Assembly: GCA_045652245.1 (NCBI GenBank)
Contig: JAZRTY010000033.1
Location: 62,001 to 126,000, forward strand
DNA length: 64,000 nt
Source of the DNA: SIG622 sp045652245
Lineage (GTDB): Bacteria > Bacillota > Clostridia > Oscillospirales > CAG-382
Direction: 5' to 3'
Under the pieces are notes generated by a model. It saw only the letters and a list, made by a program, of their open reading frames with translations, was not told where the DNA came from and made no database searches. Below are positions 7,868 through 15,868 of the stretch, in pieces (the first letter of the stretch is position 1; each line of letters starts with the position of its first letter). The position numbers and the translations under genes were made by a program.

Positions 7868-8779
7868 ATGAAAAAAACGAATTTTGATTTTCCTCACCCG
7901 GTGTTGTTTGAGGGAAATGATGATTATATTGACAGCATATTTTCCATTACAACTGAAGATATAACTGAAGACGGACAAGATTTTTGCTTGCAAATCACTT
8001 ATACATTGACATCTAATGGTCTGCAAAACCTTATAGCGAACAACAAAGCTGCGGTTGTCGCGAAAATAGAATCACCTTTTGCTTCCTACAGAAAATTGGA
8101 AATTTTTGATTGCAACGAAACGCAAAAACAAATACTTATTAAGAGAAATCATGTTGCGAAAGAACTTGTTATTAAAGCTCAAATCGTTGCAAATGAGAAG
8201 ATAGATAATTTTTTGCTCGAAGAACACAATAAAGATTATTTTACTATTCCGTATACAATAGAAGTTGGCGAAGTTCTTGCGTATGAACCCGGCAACAGGC
8301 TGTTCTTGGATGCGAGTGAATTGGAAAAGCCGGTATCTTCAATAATCACTATTGCAGAAAATGATTTTTCAAACGAGTTAATTATTGTTGATTTGAACGA
8401 TGAACACAAAATTAAGGTCTTTCTTGATAAAGATTCGTATGGCGCGTATTGGAACCTGCGGTCTAAACAAGAGTTGAAGAAATATATCGCCGGAATAGTA
8501 GTAATGCCAGCATTAAATGAAGCCGTTGACAAAATCAAGTCTAACTTACTTGATGGTGAATCGGATCAGTTGCTTGCAGGGAAGACATGGTACAGAGTCA
8601 TTAAAAAGAAAATTGTTGAAAAAGGTATTGAAGAGGAAGATATACCTATGGAAAGCACGGTCAAATTATCTAATTTGCTTTTGGGGAATATAATCAACAG
8701 TTCCTTGGGCAGTCTCGATGAAACGTTTGCGAGGGAATTTGATGGTACAAGTCTTAATGTGATGGGAGGTAACGATTAA
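7868..8779 (+). CDS. Unknown partner of the GHKL ATPase, 303 aa
   Basis: I do not recognise a named family. The first half is beta-rich and acidic (PHPVLFEGNDDYIDSIF, then repeated short strands). The second half is helical, with IAGIVVMPALNEAVDKIKS and KTWYRVIKKKIVEKG. No signal peptide, membrane segment or nuclease motif is obvious. It starts 9 bp after the GHKL gene, and its TAA overlaps the ATG of the next gene, so the three products are probably made in fixed ratio and may form a complex. Confidence 0.6.
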   Translation: MKKTNFDFPHPVLFEGNDDYIDSIFSITTEDITEDGQDFCLQITYTLTSNGLQNLIANNKAAVVAKIESPFASYRKLEIFDCNETQKQILIKRNHVAKELVIKAQIVANEKIDNFLLEEHNKDYFTIPYTIEVGEVLAYEPGNRLFLDASELEKPVSSIITIAENDFSNELIIVDLNDEHKIKVFLDKDSYGAYWNLRSKQELKKYIAGIVVMPALNEAVDKIKSNLLDGESDQLLAGKTWYRVIKKKIVEKGIEEEDIPMESTVKLSNLLLGNIINSSLGSLDETFAREFDGTSLNVMGGND

Positions 8780-9498
8780 TGCTGATTCCGTATTTTGAAG
8801 AAGCTGCATATGATAAATTATCATCGGATATTTCAAAAAACTCTGAAAAATATTTTTCGGCTGAAAATTGGCTGGACGAATATTTTCAAGGGATTCCGTA
8901 TATCGAAGAATCTACAATACAGATTCAGAGGGTAAATCTTATGGATTTCATAAAGCCGGAAGATGATATACATAGTGTAAAGAGTATTTATACAGCTTAT
9001 AAAGATCAGATATCTCCCTTAACTGCGACGAACAAATATATGTGGTCATGTTTATGTCACAAAGAATTTTCAGAATACATTGCAGAAAGATGGCTGAAGA
9101 ATTCGAGAGATATTCCAAAGACTATAAAAACGAGATTGTTTATGGATGGAAAAGCGGGTATGTTTGATAATGCTATTGCTCGATTATGGTGGTATGGTTA
9201 TATATCATATGATGAAACAGCACCAAATCCATATCATCTAACTGAAGTACTTCTGTCGGCTCAGCAAATTTGTACAGATTTAATTGATGAATCATATAGT
9301 AGTAACAGGACTGTTGTTAAAGCGATGCTTTTGGCTTTGAAAACGATTAAAGAAGAATTTCCTGAAAAAGGATTGTCTCAGCCATGGCGTGATTGTGTTA
9401 AATATATAAATCGTCGTGGTGCTGTTATGAATCTTGACTTTGTCGGAGAAGATATAATTTACAAGCTTACGTATGATTACTTAAAAGCAAAAATGTAA
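8779..9498 (+). CDS. DUF6339-like protein, third gene of the GHKL operon
   Basis: The 239-aa product resembles the DUF6339 family: a helical protein with AERWLKNSRDIPKTIKTR, then the diagnostic NAIARLWWYGYISYDE block near residue 134, and a C-terminal LTYDYLKAK. The function is unknown; members recur in defence-type neighbourhoods. Its ATG shares one base with the preceding stop codon. A strong hairpin with a T tract follows the stop codon at once, which marks the operon end. Confidence 0.6.
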   Translation: MLIPYFEEAAYDKLSSDISKNSEKYFSAENWLDEYFQGIPYIEESTIQIQRVNLMDFIKPEDDIHSVKSIYTAYKDQISPLTATNKYMWSCLCHKEFSEYIAERWLKNSRDIPKTIKTRLFMDGKAGMFDNAIARLWWYGYISYDETAPNPYHLTEVLLSAQQICTDLIDESYSSNRTVVKAMLLALKTIKEEFPEKGLSQPWRDCVKYINRRGAVMNLDFVGEDIIYKLTYDYLKAKM

Positions 9499-9504
9499 TA
9501 ACGC

Positions 9505-9546
9505 GGGGCAGAATCTCGAATTTGAGGTTCTGCCCCAACTTTTTTC
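9505..9546 (+). terminator. Terminator of the GHKL operon, near-copy of that at 5545
   Basis: GGGGCAGAA (9505-9513) pairs with TTCTGCCCC (9528-9536) and is followed by AACTTTTTTC. The arms repeat those of the terminator just upstream of this operon, while loop sequences differ. Confidence 0.82.
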
Positions 9547-9577
9547 GTCAAAACTCCTCATAAATCCCTATAAATCA

Positions 9578-9606
9578 TTGACAAATTTAAAAAAATATTA
9601 TATAAT
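9578..9606 (+). promoter_or_regulatory. SigA-type promoter of the HpaII restriction-modification operon
   Basis: TTGACA (9578-9583), a 17-bp spacer and a perfect TATAAT (9601-9606) precede the small helix-turn-helix gene by 37 bp. Confidence 0.85.
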
Positions 9607-9643
9607 TATACTTGGATTTTTGTAATTAAACGGAGGTTTAACT

Positions 9644-9832
9644 ATGGGAAACAATATTGAACGTTGGTATTCGATGAAGGAAATCACAGAATATCTTGGT
9701 GTAAGCCGTGACACTGTCCTCATATGGATCGAAAAAAGAGAAATGCCCGCAGCAAAAATCGGCAGACTTTGGAAGTTTAAAATAAGTGAAGTTGACGCGT
9801 GGATGAAATCGGGCGTTGCAGCAGAGAAGTAA
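9644..9832 (+). CDS. Excisionase/MerR-type helix-turn-helix protein
   Basis: The 62-aa product is a single winged helix-turn-helix of the excisionase type: WYSMKEITEYLGVSRDTVLI, then KIGRLWKFKISEVDAWM. Such proteins bind DNA as small regulators or bend DNA for recombinases. Here it heads the restriction-modification operon (vsr begins 15 bp downstream) behind a consensus promoter, so a regulator of methylase/nuclease timing is the simplest reading. It could instead serve as a recombination directionality factor, but it lies far from the recombinase. Confidence 0.75.
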   Translation: MGNNIERWYSMKEITEYLGVSRDTVLIWIEKREMPAAKIGRLWKFKISEVDAWMKSGVAAEK

Positions 9833-9847
9833 TTTAAGGAGATTGAT

Positions 9848-10261
9848 ATGGACAGACATACTCCTGAACAAAGAAGAAAGAACATGCAAGCTGTTAAAAA
9901 TAAAGACAGTAAAATAGAATTACTTCTCAGAAAAGAGCTTTGGAACAGAGGGTTAAGATATCAAAAAAACAGAAATGATGTTTTTGGAAAACCCGACATT
10001 GTATTCAAAGGAAAAAAAGTGGCAGTGTTCTGTGACAGCGAATTTTGGCATGGCTATAACTGGGAGGAAAGAAAAAAAGATTTCAAATCTCATCAGGAGT
10101 TTTGGATTCCGAAGATTGAGAGAAATATGCAAAGAGATATAGAAGTGACTCAAAAGTTAGAATCAGAAGGATGGACTGTTCTACGATTTTGGGGTAATGA
10201 GATAAAAAAAGAAACTGAGAAATGTGCACTAATAATAGAAAAGGCGGTAAAAGAGAAATGA
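9848..10261 (+). CDS. vsr: Very-short-patch repair endonuclease Vsr
   Basis: The 137-aa enzyme nicks DNA 5' of T:G mismatches that arise when 5-methylcytosine deaminates, protecting methylated sites from C-to-T loss. Family motifs are clear: TPEQRRKNMQAVKNKDSKIE at the N terminus, GKPDIVF and VAVFCDSEFWHGYNW with the catalytic Asp and zinc-binding His, and KIERNMQRD then GWTVLRFWGNEI at the C terminus. The stop overlaps the methyltransferase ATG (ATGA), tying its expression to that of the methylase. Confidence 0.9.
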   Translation: MDRHTPEQRRKNMQAVKNKDSKIELLLRKELWNRGLRYQKNRNDVFGKPDIVFKGKKVAVFCDSEFWHGYNWEERKKDFKSHQEFWIPKIERNMQRDIEVTQKLESEGWTVLRFWGNEIKKETEKCALIIEKAVKEK

Positions 10262-11262
10262 AAATTTACAAGTCCATTGATTTGTTTGCAGGTGTTGGCG
10301 GAATAAGAATGGGATTTGACAATGCATTTGAAAATCAAATTAAAACCGTATTTGTCAGCGAATGGGATGAATATGCTCAAAAGACATATAAGACAAATTT
10401 TAAAGATGATTTTGGCATTGCCGGTGACATAACCAAAATAGATGAAAAAGAAATACCGTCTTTTGATATATGCTTAGCCGGTTTTCCTTGTCAAGCGTTC
10501 AGTCTTGCAGGAAAGCGTCAAGGTTTTGAGGATGATTACAAAGGATTATGCAGGGGTACTTTGTTTATGGACGTTGCAAGAATATGTGAGGAACATAAAC
10601 CTGCTGTTATCTTCTGTGAAAATGTTAAAGGATTAGTTATCCATGATAAGGGACGAACATTTAAAATCATCTGTAAGACATTTGAAGATTTAGGATATAA
10701 AGTCTTTCATGAAGTTTTGAACAGTAAAAATTTTGGTGTTCCTCAAAACAGAGAGAGAATTTATATCGTTGCCTTTAGAAAAGATATCGCCCCGGATAAA
10801 TTCGTTTTCCCCGAAACGACCGATGATACTAAACGCATTAAAGATATTGTTGAAGAAAAACCCGTACCCGCTAAATATTATTTGAGTGACGTTTATTTGG
10901 AAACTTTAAGACAACATAAAGCACGTCATGAATCAAAAGGTAACGGATTTGGTTATGAAATCCGTGATTGGGATGATGTCGCAGGAGCCATTGTCTGCGG
11001 CGGCATGGGACGTGAAAGGAATCTTATAATTGACAAGCGTCAAAAGAAACTTGTTCCCACAACTCATATCAAAGGTGAAATAAATAAAGAGGGTGTACGA
11101 AAAATGACACCTCGTGAATGGGCTCGGTTGCAGGGATTCCCGGACAGTTTTGAATTGCCGCTTGCGGACACACATCTTTATAAGCAGTTCGGAAACAGTG
11201 TAACTGTAAATGTAATTGAGGCAATAGCCGAGAGAATTAAGGAGGTGCTTGATAATGCCTAA
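10258..11262 (+). CDS. DNA (cytosine-5-)methyltransferase, HpaII type
   Basis: The 334-aa enzyme transfers a methyl group from S-adenosylmethionine to C5 of cytosine. Motif I is DLFAGVGGIRMGF, motif IV is GFPCQAFSLAGKRQGF with the catalytic Cys near residue 77, motif VI is CENVKG, motif VIII is QNRERIY, and motifs IX-X end in QFGNSVTVNVIEAIA. The ATG at 10258 lies behind AAGGCGG and overlaps vsr by four bases; it overlaps the restriction gene by eight. The neighbouring HpaII-like nuclease suggests recognition of CCGG with methylation of the inner cytosine. That specificity is inferred from the pair. Confidence 0.92.
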   Translation: MKIYKSIDLFAGVGGIRMGFDNAFENQIKTVFVSEWDEYAQKTYKTNFKDDFGIAGDITKIDEKEIPSFDICLAGFPCQAFSLAGKRQGFEDDYKGLCRGTLFMDVARICEEHKPAVIFCENVKGLVIHDKGRTFKIICKTFEDLGYKVFHEVLNSKNFGVPQNRERIYIVAFRKDIAPDKFVFPETTDDTKRIKDIVEEKPVPAKYYLSDVYLETLRQHKARHESKGNGFGYEIRDWDDVAGAIVCGGMGRERNLIIDKRQKKLVPTTHIKGEINKEGVRKMTPREWARLQGFPDSFELPLADTHLYKQFGNSVTVNVIEAIAERIKEVLDNA

Positions 11263-12349
11263 GCTGTCAGGCAACAAAGGTGAATGGAGCGAAATTTATG
11301 TATTTCTTCGTTTGCTTGAACTTGGAAAGTTGTATGCTGCCGATGCTAACCTTAATAAAATTGATGATGTGTTTTATGACATTATCAACATAGTAAGAGA
11401 AGAAAATGCAGGTGCTTTAGAATTCAGAATAAATCGTACTGAGGGCACTATCTCGGTAGTTAACACTACTTGCAATCAAGTAATTACAGAAATGCCGATT
11501 GATGAATTTAAGAGAAAAGCAGACGAATTATACAATGAAATTATTTCAGCAAAAACATCTTCATTCTATGTTGAAAGCACAGAAGACTTTTTGAATGAAT
11601 TAAATATAGGAACTCTTAAGGCGAAATCTACTGACAAAGCTGACATAAGAATTAAAATCCATGATATTAATACAGGGTATGAAGCAGTTCAAGGTTTTAG
11701 CGTTAAATCCAGGCTGGGCAGTGCTTCGACTTTAATTAATGCAGGTAAAACTACTAACTTTATTTTTGAAGTGACCGGCAATGTGAATGATAATGTAATG
11801 ACTGTTTTTAATAACTGTTCTAAGTTGTTCAAGAGCAAGTTTGAATATCTTCGCGACTATGTTAATTGTGATGTAAAATATGTTGGCATGGAAAATGAGA
11901 TATTTGAAAGCAATTTACTTTTAATAGATGGTGATTTACCGAAGATTTGTGCCAATATGCTTGTCGATTATTATTCTACAGGTGTCAATACTGTAGAGAA
12001 AGCTATCGGGGTTATAACCACAAAAAATCCATTAGGATACAACCTTTCAAAAGGCCATCCTTTTTACAGTTATAAGTTTAAGAAAATGCTTACCGAATGT
12101 GCTCTCGGCATGCTTCCGTCTAAAGCGTGGGATGGAACCGCAGATGCAACAGGCGGATACATTATTGTGCGAGAAGATGGAGAAGTATTGTGTTATCACC
12201 TGTTTAATCGCAATGAGTTTGAAAACTATTTGCTTTTGAACACAAAGTTTGAAACTGCAAGTACAAGCAGACACCAATTCGGAAGCATTTATAAAGAAAA
12301 CGGAAAGTATTATTTGAAACTTAATTTGCAGATAAGGTTTATAAAGTGA
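11255..12349 (+). CDS. Type II restriction endonuclease, HpaII family
   Basis: The 364-aa protein resembles R.HpaII, which cleaves CCGG. Conserved blocks are GNKGEWSEIYVFLRLLELGK at the N terminus and the central FSVKSRLGSASTLINAGKTT, which carries the Ser-x-Lys of the nuclease core. The C-terminal DATGGYIIVREDGEVLCYH is also typical. It starts inside the end of the methyltransferase gene with AAGGAGGTG upstream, so methylase and nuclease are translationally coupled. With vsr this forms a complete restriction-modification-repair unit. Methylase precedes nuclease, which suits establishment in a new host. Confidence 0.85.
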   Translation: MPKLSGNKGEWSEIYVFLRLLELGKLYAADANLNKIDDVFYDIINIVREENAGALEFRINRTEGTISVVNTTCNQVITEMPIDEFKRKADELYNEIISAKTSSFYVESTEDFLNELNIGTLKAKSTDKADIRIKIHDINTGYEAVQGFSVKSRLGSASTLINAGKTTNFIFEVTGNVNDNVMTVFNNCSKLFKSKFEYLRDYVNCDVKYVGMENEIFESNLLLIDGDLPKICANMLVDYYSTGVNTVEKAIGVITTKNPLGYNLSKGHPFYSYKFKKMLTECALGMLPSKAWDGTADATGGYIIVREDGEVLCYHLFNRNEFENYLLLNTKFETASTSRHQFGSIYKENGKYYLKLNLQIRFIK

Positions 12350-12350
12350 T

Positions 12351-13022
12351 ATGAACATAATAGATATTAAATTCATGGGAGACAGTGTGTATTTATTGAA
12401 ATCATGTACTGTAACCTCTGAAGAATTAAAAGAAACGGTTAAATCATTTGATTACAATAATTTGTACAGTAAATACAGAGAATATAAAGATGAAGACGGT
12501 GTAGAAAAAGCTCAATTTCCTCCAATAAACTTTGTGTTTTATAAATTTGTTTTTGAAAACGACAGCATACCTTCCCCTCAAAAGGTGTTGGAGCTATACT
12601 TTGAATTGTACTCAGATAAAATTAAAGTATCTGAAGAAAGTGCTGAAATGGGCGGAATAAGCTACAATCTTAACGCATTAAAGGCCAGAATATTAAGAAC
12701 ATATCCCAGTTTGTTGAGAGATTTTCATTTTTATTTAATGCTTAAAGAATGCTGCTCTTTTGATAAAGTTACATATTCATGCGCAGATGACATCAAAGGA
12801 ACAGATATCACGATTGTTCATAAAAGCAAAAAATATATTGTGTCTCTGTTTACCGATACAAAGCGTGCTTGGAATTTTAAGAAAATCAAGAACATATTCA
12901 GGCATAAGTACGGGCAGAATGAAATAAAAGTTCCGATGATACTGGATGAAGCTGATAAATGCGGCGATTTTATGTTGTATAAACAATCAGATATTCTGTT
13001 TGTTGTAAAATATTTAAAATGA
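12351..13022 (+). CDS. Unknown protein attached to the HpaII operon, possible nuclease fold
   Basis: The 223-aa product starts one base after the restriction gene, so it belongs to the same operon. It is not a known subunit of HpaII systems. The C-terminal part reads DIKGTDITIVHKSKKYIVSL followed by FTDTKRAWNFKKIK; an Asp in a strand followed by a hydrophobic strand and Lys recalls PD-(D/E)XK nucleases, but the pattern is not conclusive. No helix-turn-helix or membrane segment is seen. It may be an accessory nuclease, a specificity factor, or an independent cargo gene. Confidence 0.5.
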   Translation: MNIIDIKFMGDSVYLLKSCTVTSEELKETVKSFDYNNLYSKYREYKDEDGVEKAQFPPINFVFYKFVFENDSIPSPQKVLELYFELYSDKIKVSEESAEMGGISYNLNALKARILRTYPSLLRDFHFYLMLKECCSFDKVTYSCADDIKGTDITIVHKSKKYIVSLFTDTKRAWNFKKIKNIFRHKYGQNEIKVPMILDEADKCGDFMLYKQSDILFVVKYLK

Positions 13023-13093
13023 AAGCTAGTTTTATTTGTTAATATACAGTTTTCTGTAAAAATATTAAAGAAATACAAAAGGATGGTATAATT

Positions 13094-15733
13094 ATGGATT
13101 TACAAAAGGCTATAGAATACGCTTTGATGGGCGATGCAATTTTATTTTTAGGATCAGGAGCTTCAGTCGGTGCTATTAATCAAAATGATGAAGAGTTTCC
13201 AATTGGAAAGACTTTGGCCGAAAGATTGTATCCTGGATGTACAAATCTGGATCAAGCAGCTGAATTCTTCTGTGAGGATAAGGAACAAGAAAATGTTGAC
13301 GGAAAACAAGAACTTATAAATTTTTTAAAAAAACAATTTAGAGCAAAAAAAATTTCCGAACACCAAAAGTTAATTGCTTCGGTTCCTTGGAAACGTATTT
13401 ATACAACTAACTATGATAATGTTGTTGAAAAAGCTTATTTAGATAGTGGGAAGTATATAAGAAGTTTATCAGTTGATGATGCTGCAAGTAAATATCTAGG
13501 AAGTGATGAACTTGTTTATTTGCACATAAATGGTTCTATAGATAAGTTAGACAAAGAAACACTAAACAATCAGTTTAAGCTCACTAATTCTAGCTATAAT
13601 ACAAGTGCTTTCAATTCCAATGAATGGGGAAAGGTTTTTAAAAGTGACTTGGATGCATACCAAGTGACAATCTTCATCGGATTCACGATGAATTATGATT
13701 TAGATATTAGAAGAATAGTTAGCACTGTTACTAAAGACAAATGTATTTTTGTTGTACGTGTTGATGAAGATTCTAACACAGTGAGGACATTACAAAAATA
13801 TGGTAGTGTATATTGCATTGGACTCAATGGTTTTTTTGATAAAGTTTTGGAAGTAGAAGACAATTTTGATTATGAGGAACCTCCGATATTACCATTAAGT
13901 AATTTTGAAAAATTTTCGTATACTCCTGCGATAAATTTGCCAAATGATCAAGATGTTCTAAAATATTATAAAGTAGGTAAAAAGGTTAATGAGTTATACT
14001 GTGATAAAGATAATGGATATCAAGCAGTTGTTAAAAGAAGTGAGGTTGATAAGATAATTAATGAGGTAAAATCTGGCACAGAGGCTATATTTATTCATTC
14101 TGATATAGGAAATGGCAAAACAGAAGTCATTGATCAGATTTGTTATCATCTTTCATCTCAATATAGTATATATAGATTAATAAATAACAATGAAAAAATT
14201 ACTAAGGAAATTGAATTAATATGTGAAGGTACAGATAAAAAAATTGTAATTATAGAGAACTTTTTTAACTACTATGATATTTATGAACAATTTAAATTAT
14301 TTAATAGTAATAAAAATATTACTTTTATTTTCACTGCCAGAACATCTATTTATAAATCAAGGTGTGAACAATTTAGGTTTGCTCAAACAACTGTACATGA
14401 TTTAAACCGATTAGATGATATGGAGATTCAAAATTTAGTCAGAATATTCAATGAATATGGTTACTATCCCAAAGAAAATATAGGTAAGGATTATAGCATA
14501 TTCATTAAGAAAAAATATAATCGGAAACTACAATCTGCAATTTTAGGAATATTTGAAAATGAAAGTATAATTAACTCACTTCAGACTATTTTGCATGATA
14601 TTTCTGCTTTAGATGAAAAATCTCAAAAAATTCTTTTGTTTATGATTATTTCAAAAGTTATGAATTTAGAGCTTAATTTTACTGATATTCTTGATTTACT
14701 TGGAGCCACCTCATATGATTATGAATTCGAAAAAAATAACAGCGTTAACGAATTGGTCAACTTCGATAACGCATCCACGGCAATAAAATCTGTTACGATA
14801 TGTATGTGGCTCATTAAAAATTCAAATGTAGGTCCGAAAATCATCGACATTTTAGTTGAATGTGCAGTGCAGGCGGATATTGGTTCCAGAGTAAATAAAA
14901 AATATGAGAAGTTTTTGGGAAACATAATTTCATATAAACATTTAAAATTCATATTGACATTATTAAGCGATAGCGTCTCCGAACAGTTAAATTTGATAAA
15001 TAATTTTTATCAGCGTATTAAAAATATTGCTTATTATAAAGATAAATACTTTTTTTGGTTGCAATATGGTATCTCTGCTTTGGAATTGAACGATTATGAA
15101 GAAGCTGAACAACATTTTAACGCTGCTTTAATAAAAATTGGCGGGGAAAATATTCCATTTGAAATTAACAACCAGTATGCTCGATTAAAAATGGAGATTA
15201 TGCTCCTTCCAAAATACAAGTATAATGAAAAAACTTATACAGAATTTGTTGAAATAAACGAGATGTTAAAGCCAACATCTTCTAAAGATGATGACGAATA
15301 TTATTGTTATAAAATGTCAAGTTCATACTATCCCAGAATATTTGACAAGTTTTACTTTCAAATGTCAGATGACGAAAAAAATGGTATGAGAGAAATAGCT
15401 CAAAATAACCAGATTTTATGTACAAAATATTTATTAAAAAATAAAAATGAGGATTTTGTAAAGAATGTTTCAGTATTTATTGGAATCTTTGACAAACTTA
15501 GTAGATTTGAACCTGATTATGTAGAATTTACTGTTGAAGAAATTCGACAGTATTACGCTATAGGACAAGTTCTCCTCAATGGTATTAATGAAAAAGCACA
15601 AGTACATATATCACAAATATCTCCTAAATATGTTTATAAAATTGAAGATGTTTTGTATATTGGACAGAAAGTGAAAATGAAAATAGTTAGATATAACAAA
15701 GAACGCAAAATATGGGAGTTAACCCATTGCTAA
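13094..15733 (+). CDS. SIR2-STAND NTPase, anti-phage (Avs5/DSR-like)
   Basis: The 879-aa protein has an N-terminal SIR2 domain: AILFLGSGASVG (about 15-26), YTTNYDNVVEKA (about 110-121) and LVYLHINGSID (about 145-155, catalytic His). A P-loop NTPase follows with IFIHSDIGNGKTEVI (about 330-344) and a Walker B-like KKIVIIENF. The rest is helical and repeat-like. The last 60 residues, with QVHISQIS and GQKVKMKIVRY, look like an S1/OB fold. SIR2-STAND proteins sense a phage component and deplete NAD+ to abort infection. It has its own ribosome site (AAAGGATGG) and flanking gaps, so it is probably a stand-alone system. Confidence 0.8.
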   Translation: MDLQKAIEYALMGDAILFLGSGASVGAINQNDEEFPIGKTLAERLYPGCTNLDQAAEFFCEDKEQENVDGKQELINFLKKQFRAKKISEHQKLIASVPWKRIYTTNYDNVVEKAYLDSGKYIRSLSVDDAASKYLGSDELVYLHINGSIDKLDKETLNNQFKLTNSSYNTSAFNSNEWGKVFKSDLDAYQVTIFIGFTMNYDLDIRRIVSTVTKDKCIFVVRVDEDSNTVRTLQKYGSVYCIGLNGFFDKVLEVEDNFDYEEPPILPLSNFEKFSYTPAINLPNDQDVLKYYKVGKKVNELYCDKDNGYQAVVKRSEVDKIINEVKSGTEAIFIHSDIGNGKTEVIDQICYHLSSQYSIYRLINNNEKITKEIELICEGTDKKIVIIENFFNYYDIYEQFKLFNSNKNITFIFTARTSIYKSRCEQFRFAQTTVHDLNRLDDMEIQNLVRIFNEYGYYPKENIGKDYSIFIKKKYNRKLQSAILGIFENESIINSLQTILHDISALDEKSQKILLFMIISKVMNLELNFTDILDLLGATSYDYEFEKNNSVNELVNFDNASTAIKSVTICMWLIKNSNVGPKIIDILVECAVQADIGSRVNKKYEKFLGNIISYKHLKFILTLLSDSVSEQLNLINNFYQRIKNIAYYKDKYFFWLQYGISALELNDYEEAEQHFNAALIKIGGENIPFEINNQYARLKMEIMLLPKYKYNEKTYTEFVEINEMLKPTSSKDDDEYYCYKMSSSYYPRIFDKFYFQMSDDEKNGMREIAQNNQILCTKYLLKNKNEDFVKNVSVFIGIFDKLSRFEPDYVEFTVEEIRQYYAIGQVLLNGINEKAQVHISQISPKYVYKIEDVLYIGQKVKMKIVRYNKERKIWELTHC

Positions 15734-15737
15734 AATG

Positions 15738-15753
15738 TTACTATCAATAGTAA
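15738..15753. promoter_or_regulatory. Small inverted repeat between the SIR2 and mcrB genes
   Basis: TTACTAT and ATAGTAA surround a 2-nt centre, 116 bp before mcrB. It could be an operator or a weak transcription-end structure. The remaining intergenic sequence to 15868 is AT-rich with no clear promoter. Confidence 0.3.
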
Positions 15754-15868
15754 TTAAACGACTACGATTTAATTTGTTAGTAAAACAAAATAAGCAGCAG
15801 AACTATATGAAAAAATGAATAGATAACGGCAAAATAATAATACTCAATAACGAAAGGGGTGTCAGAAA

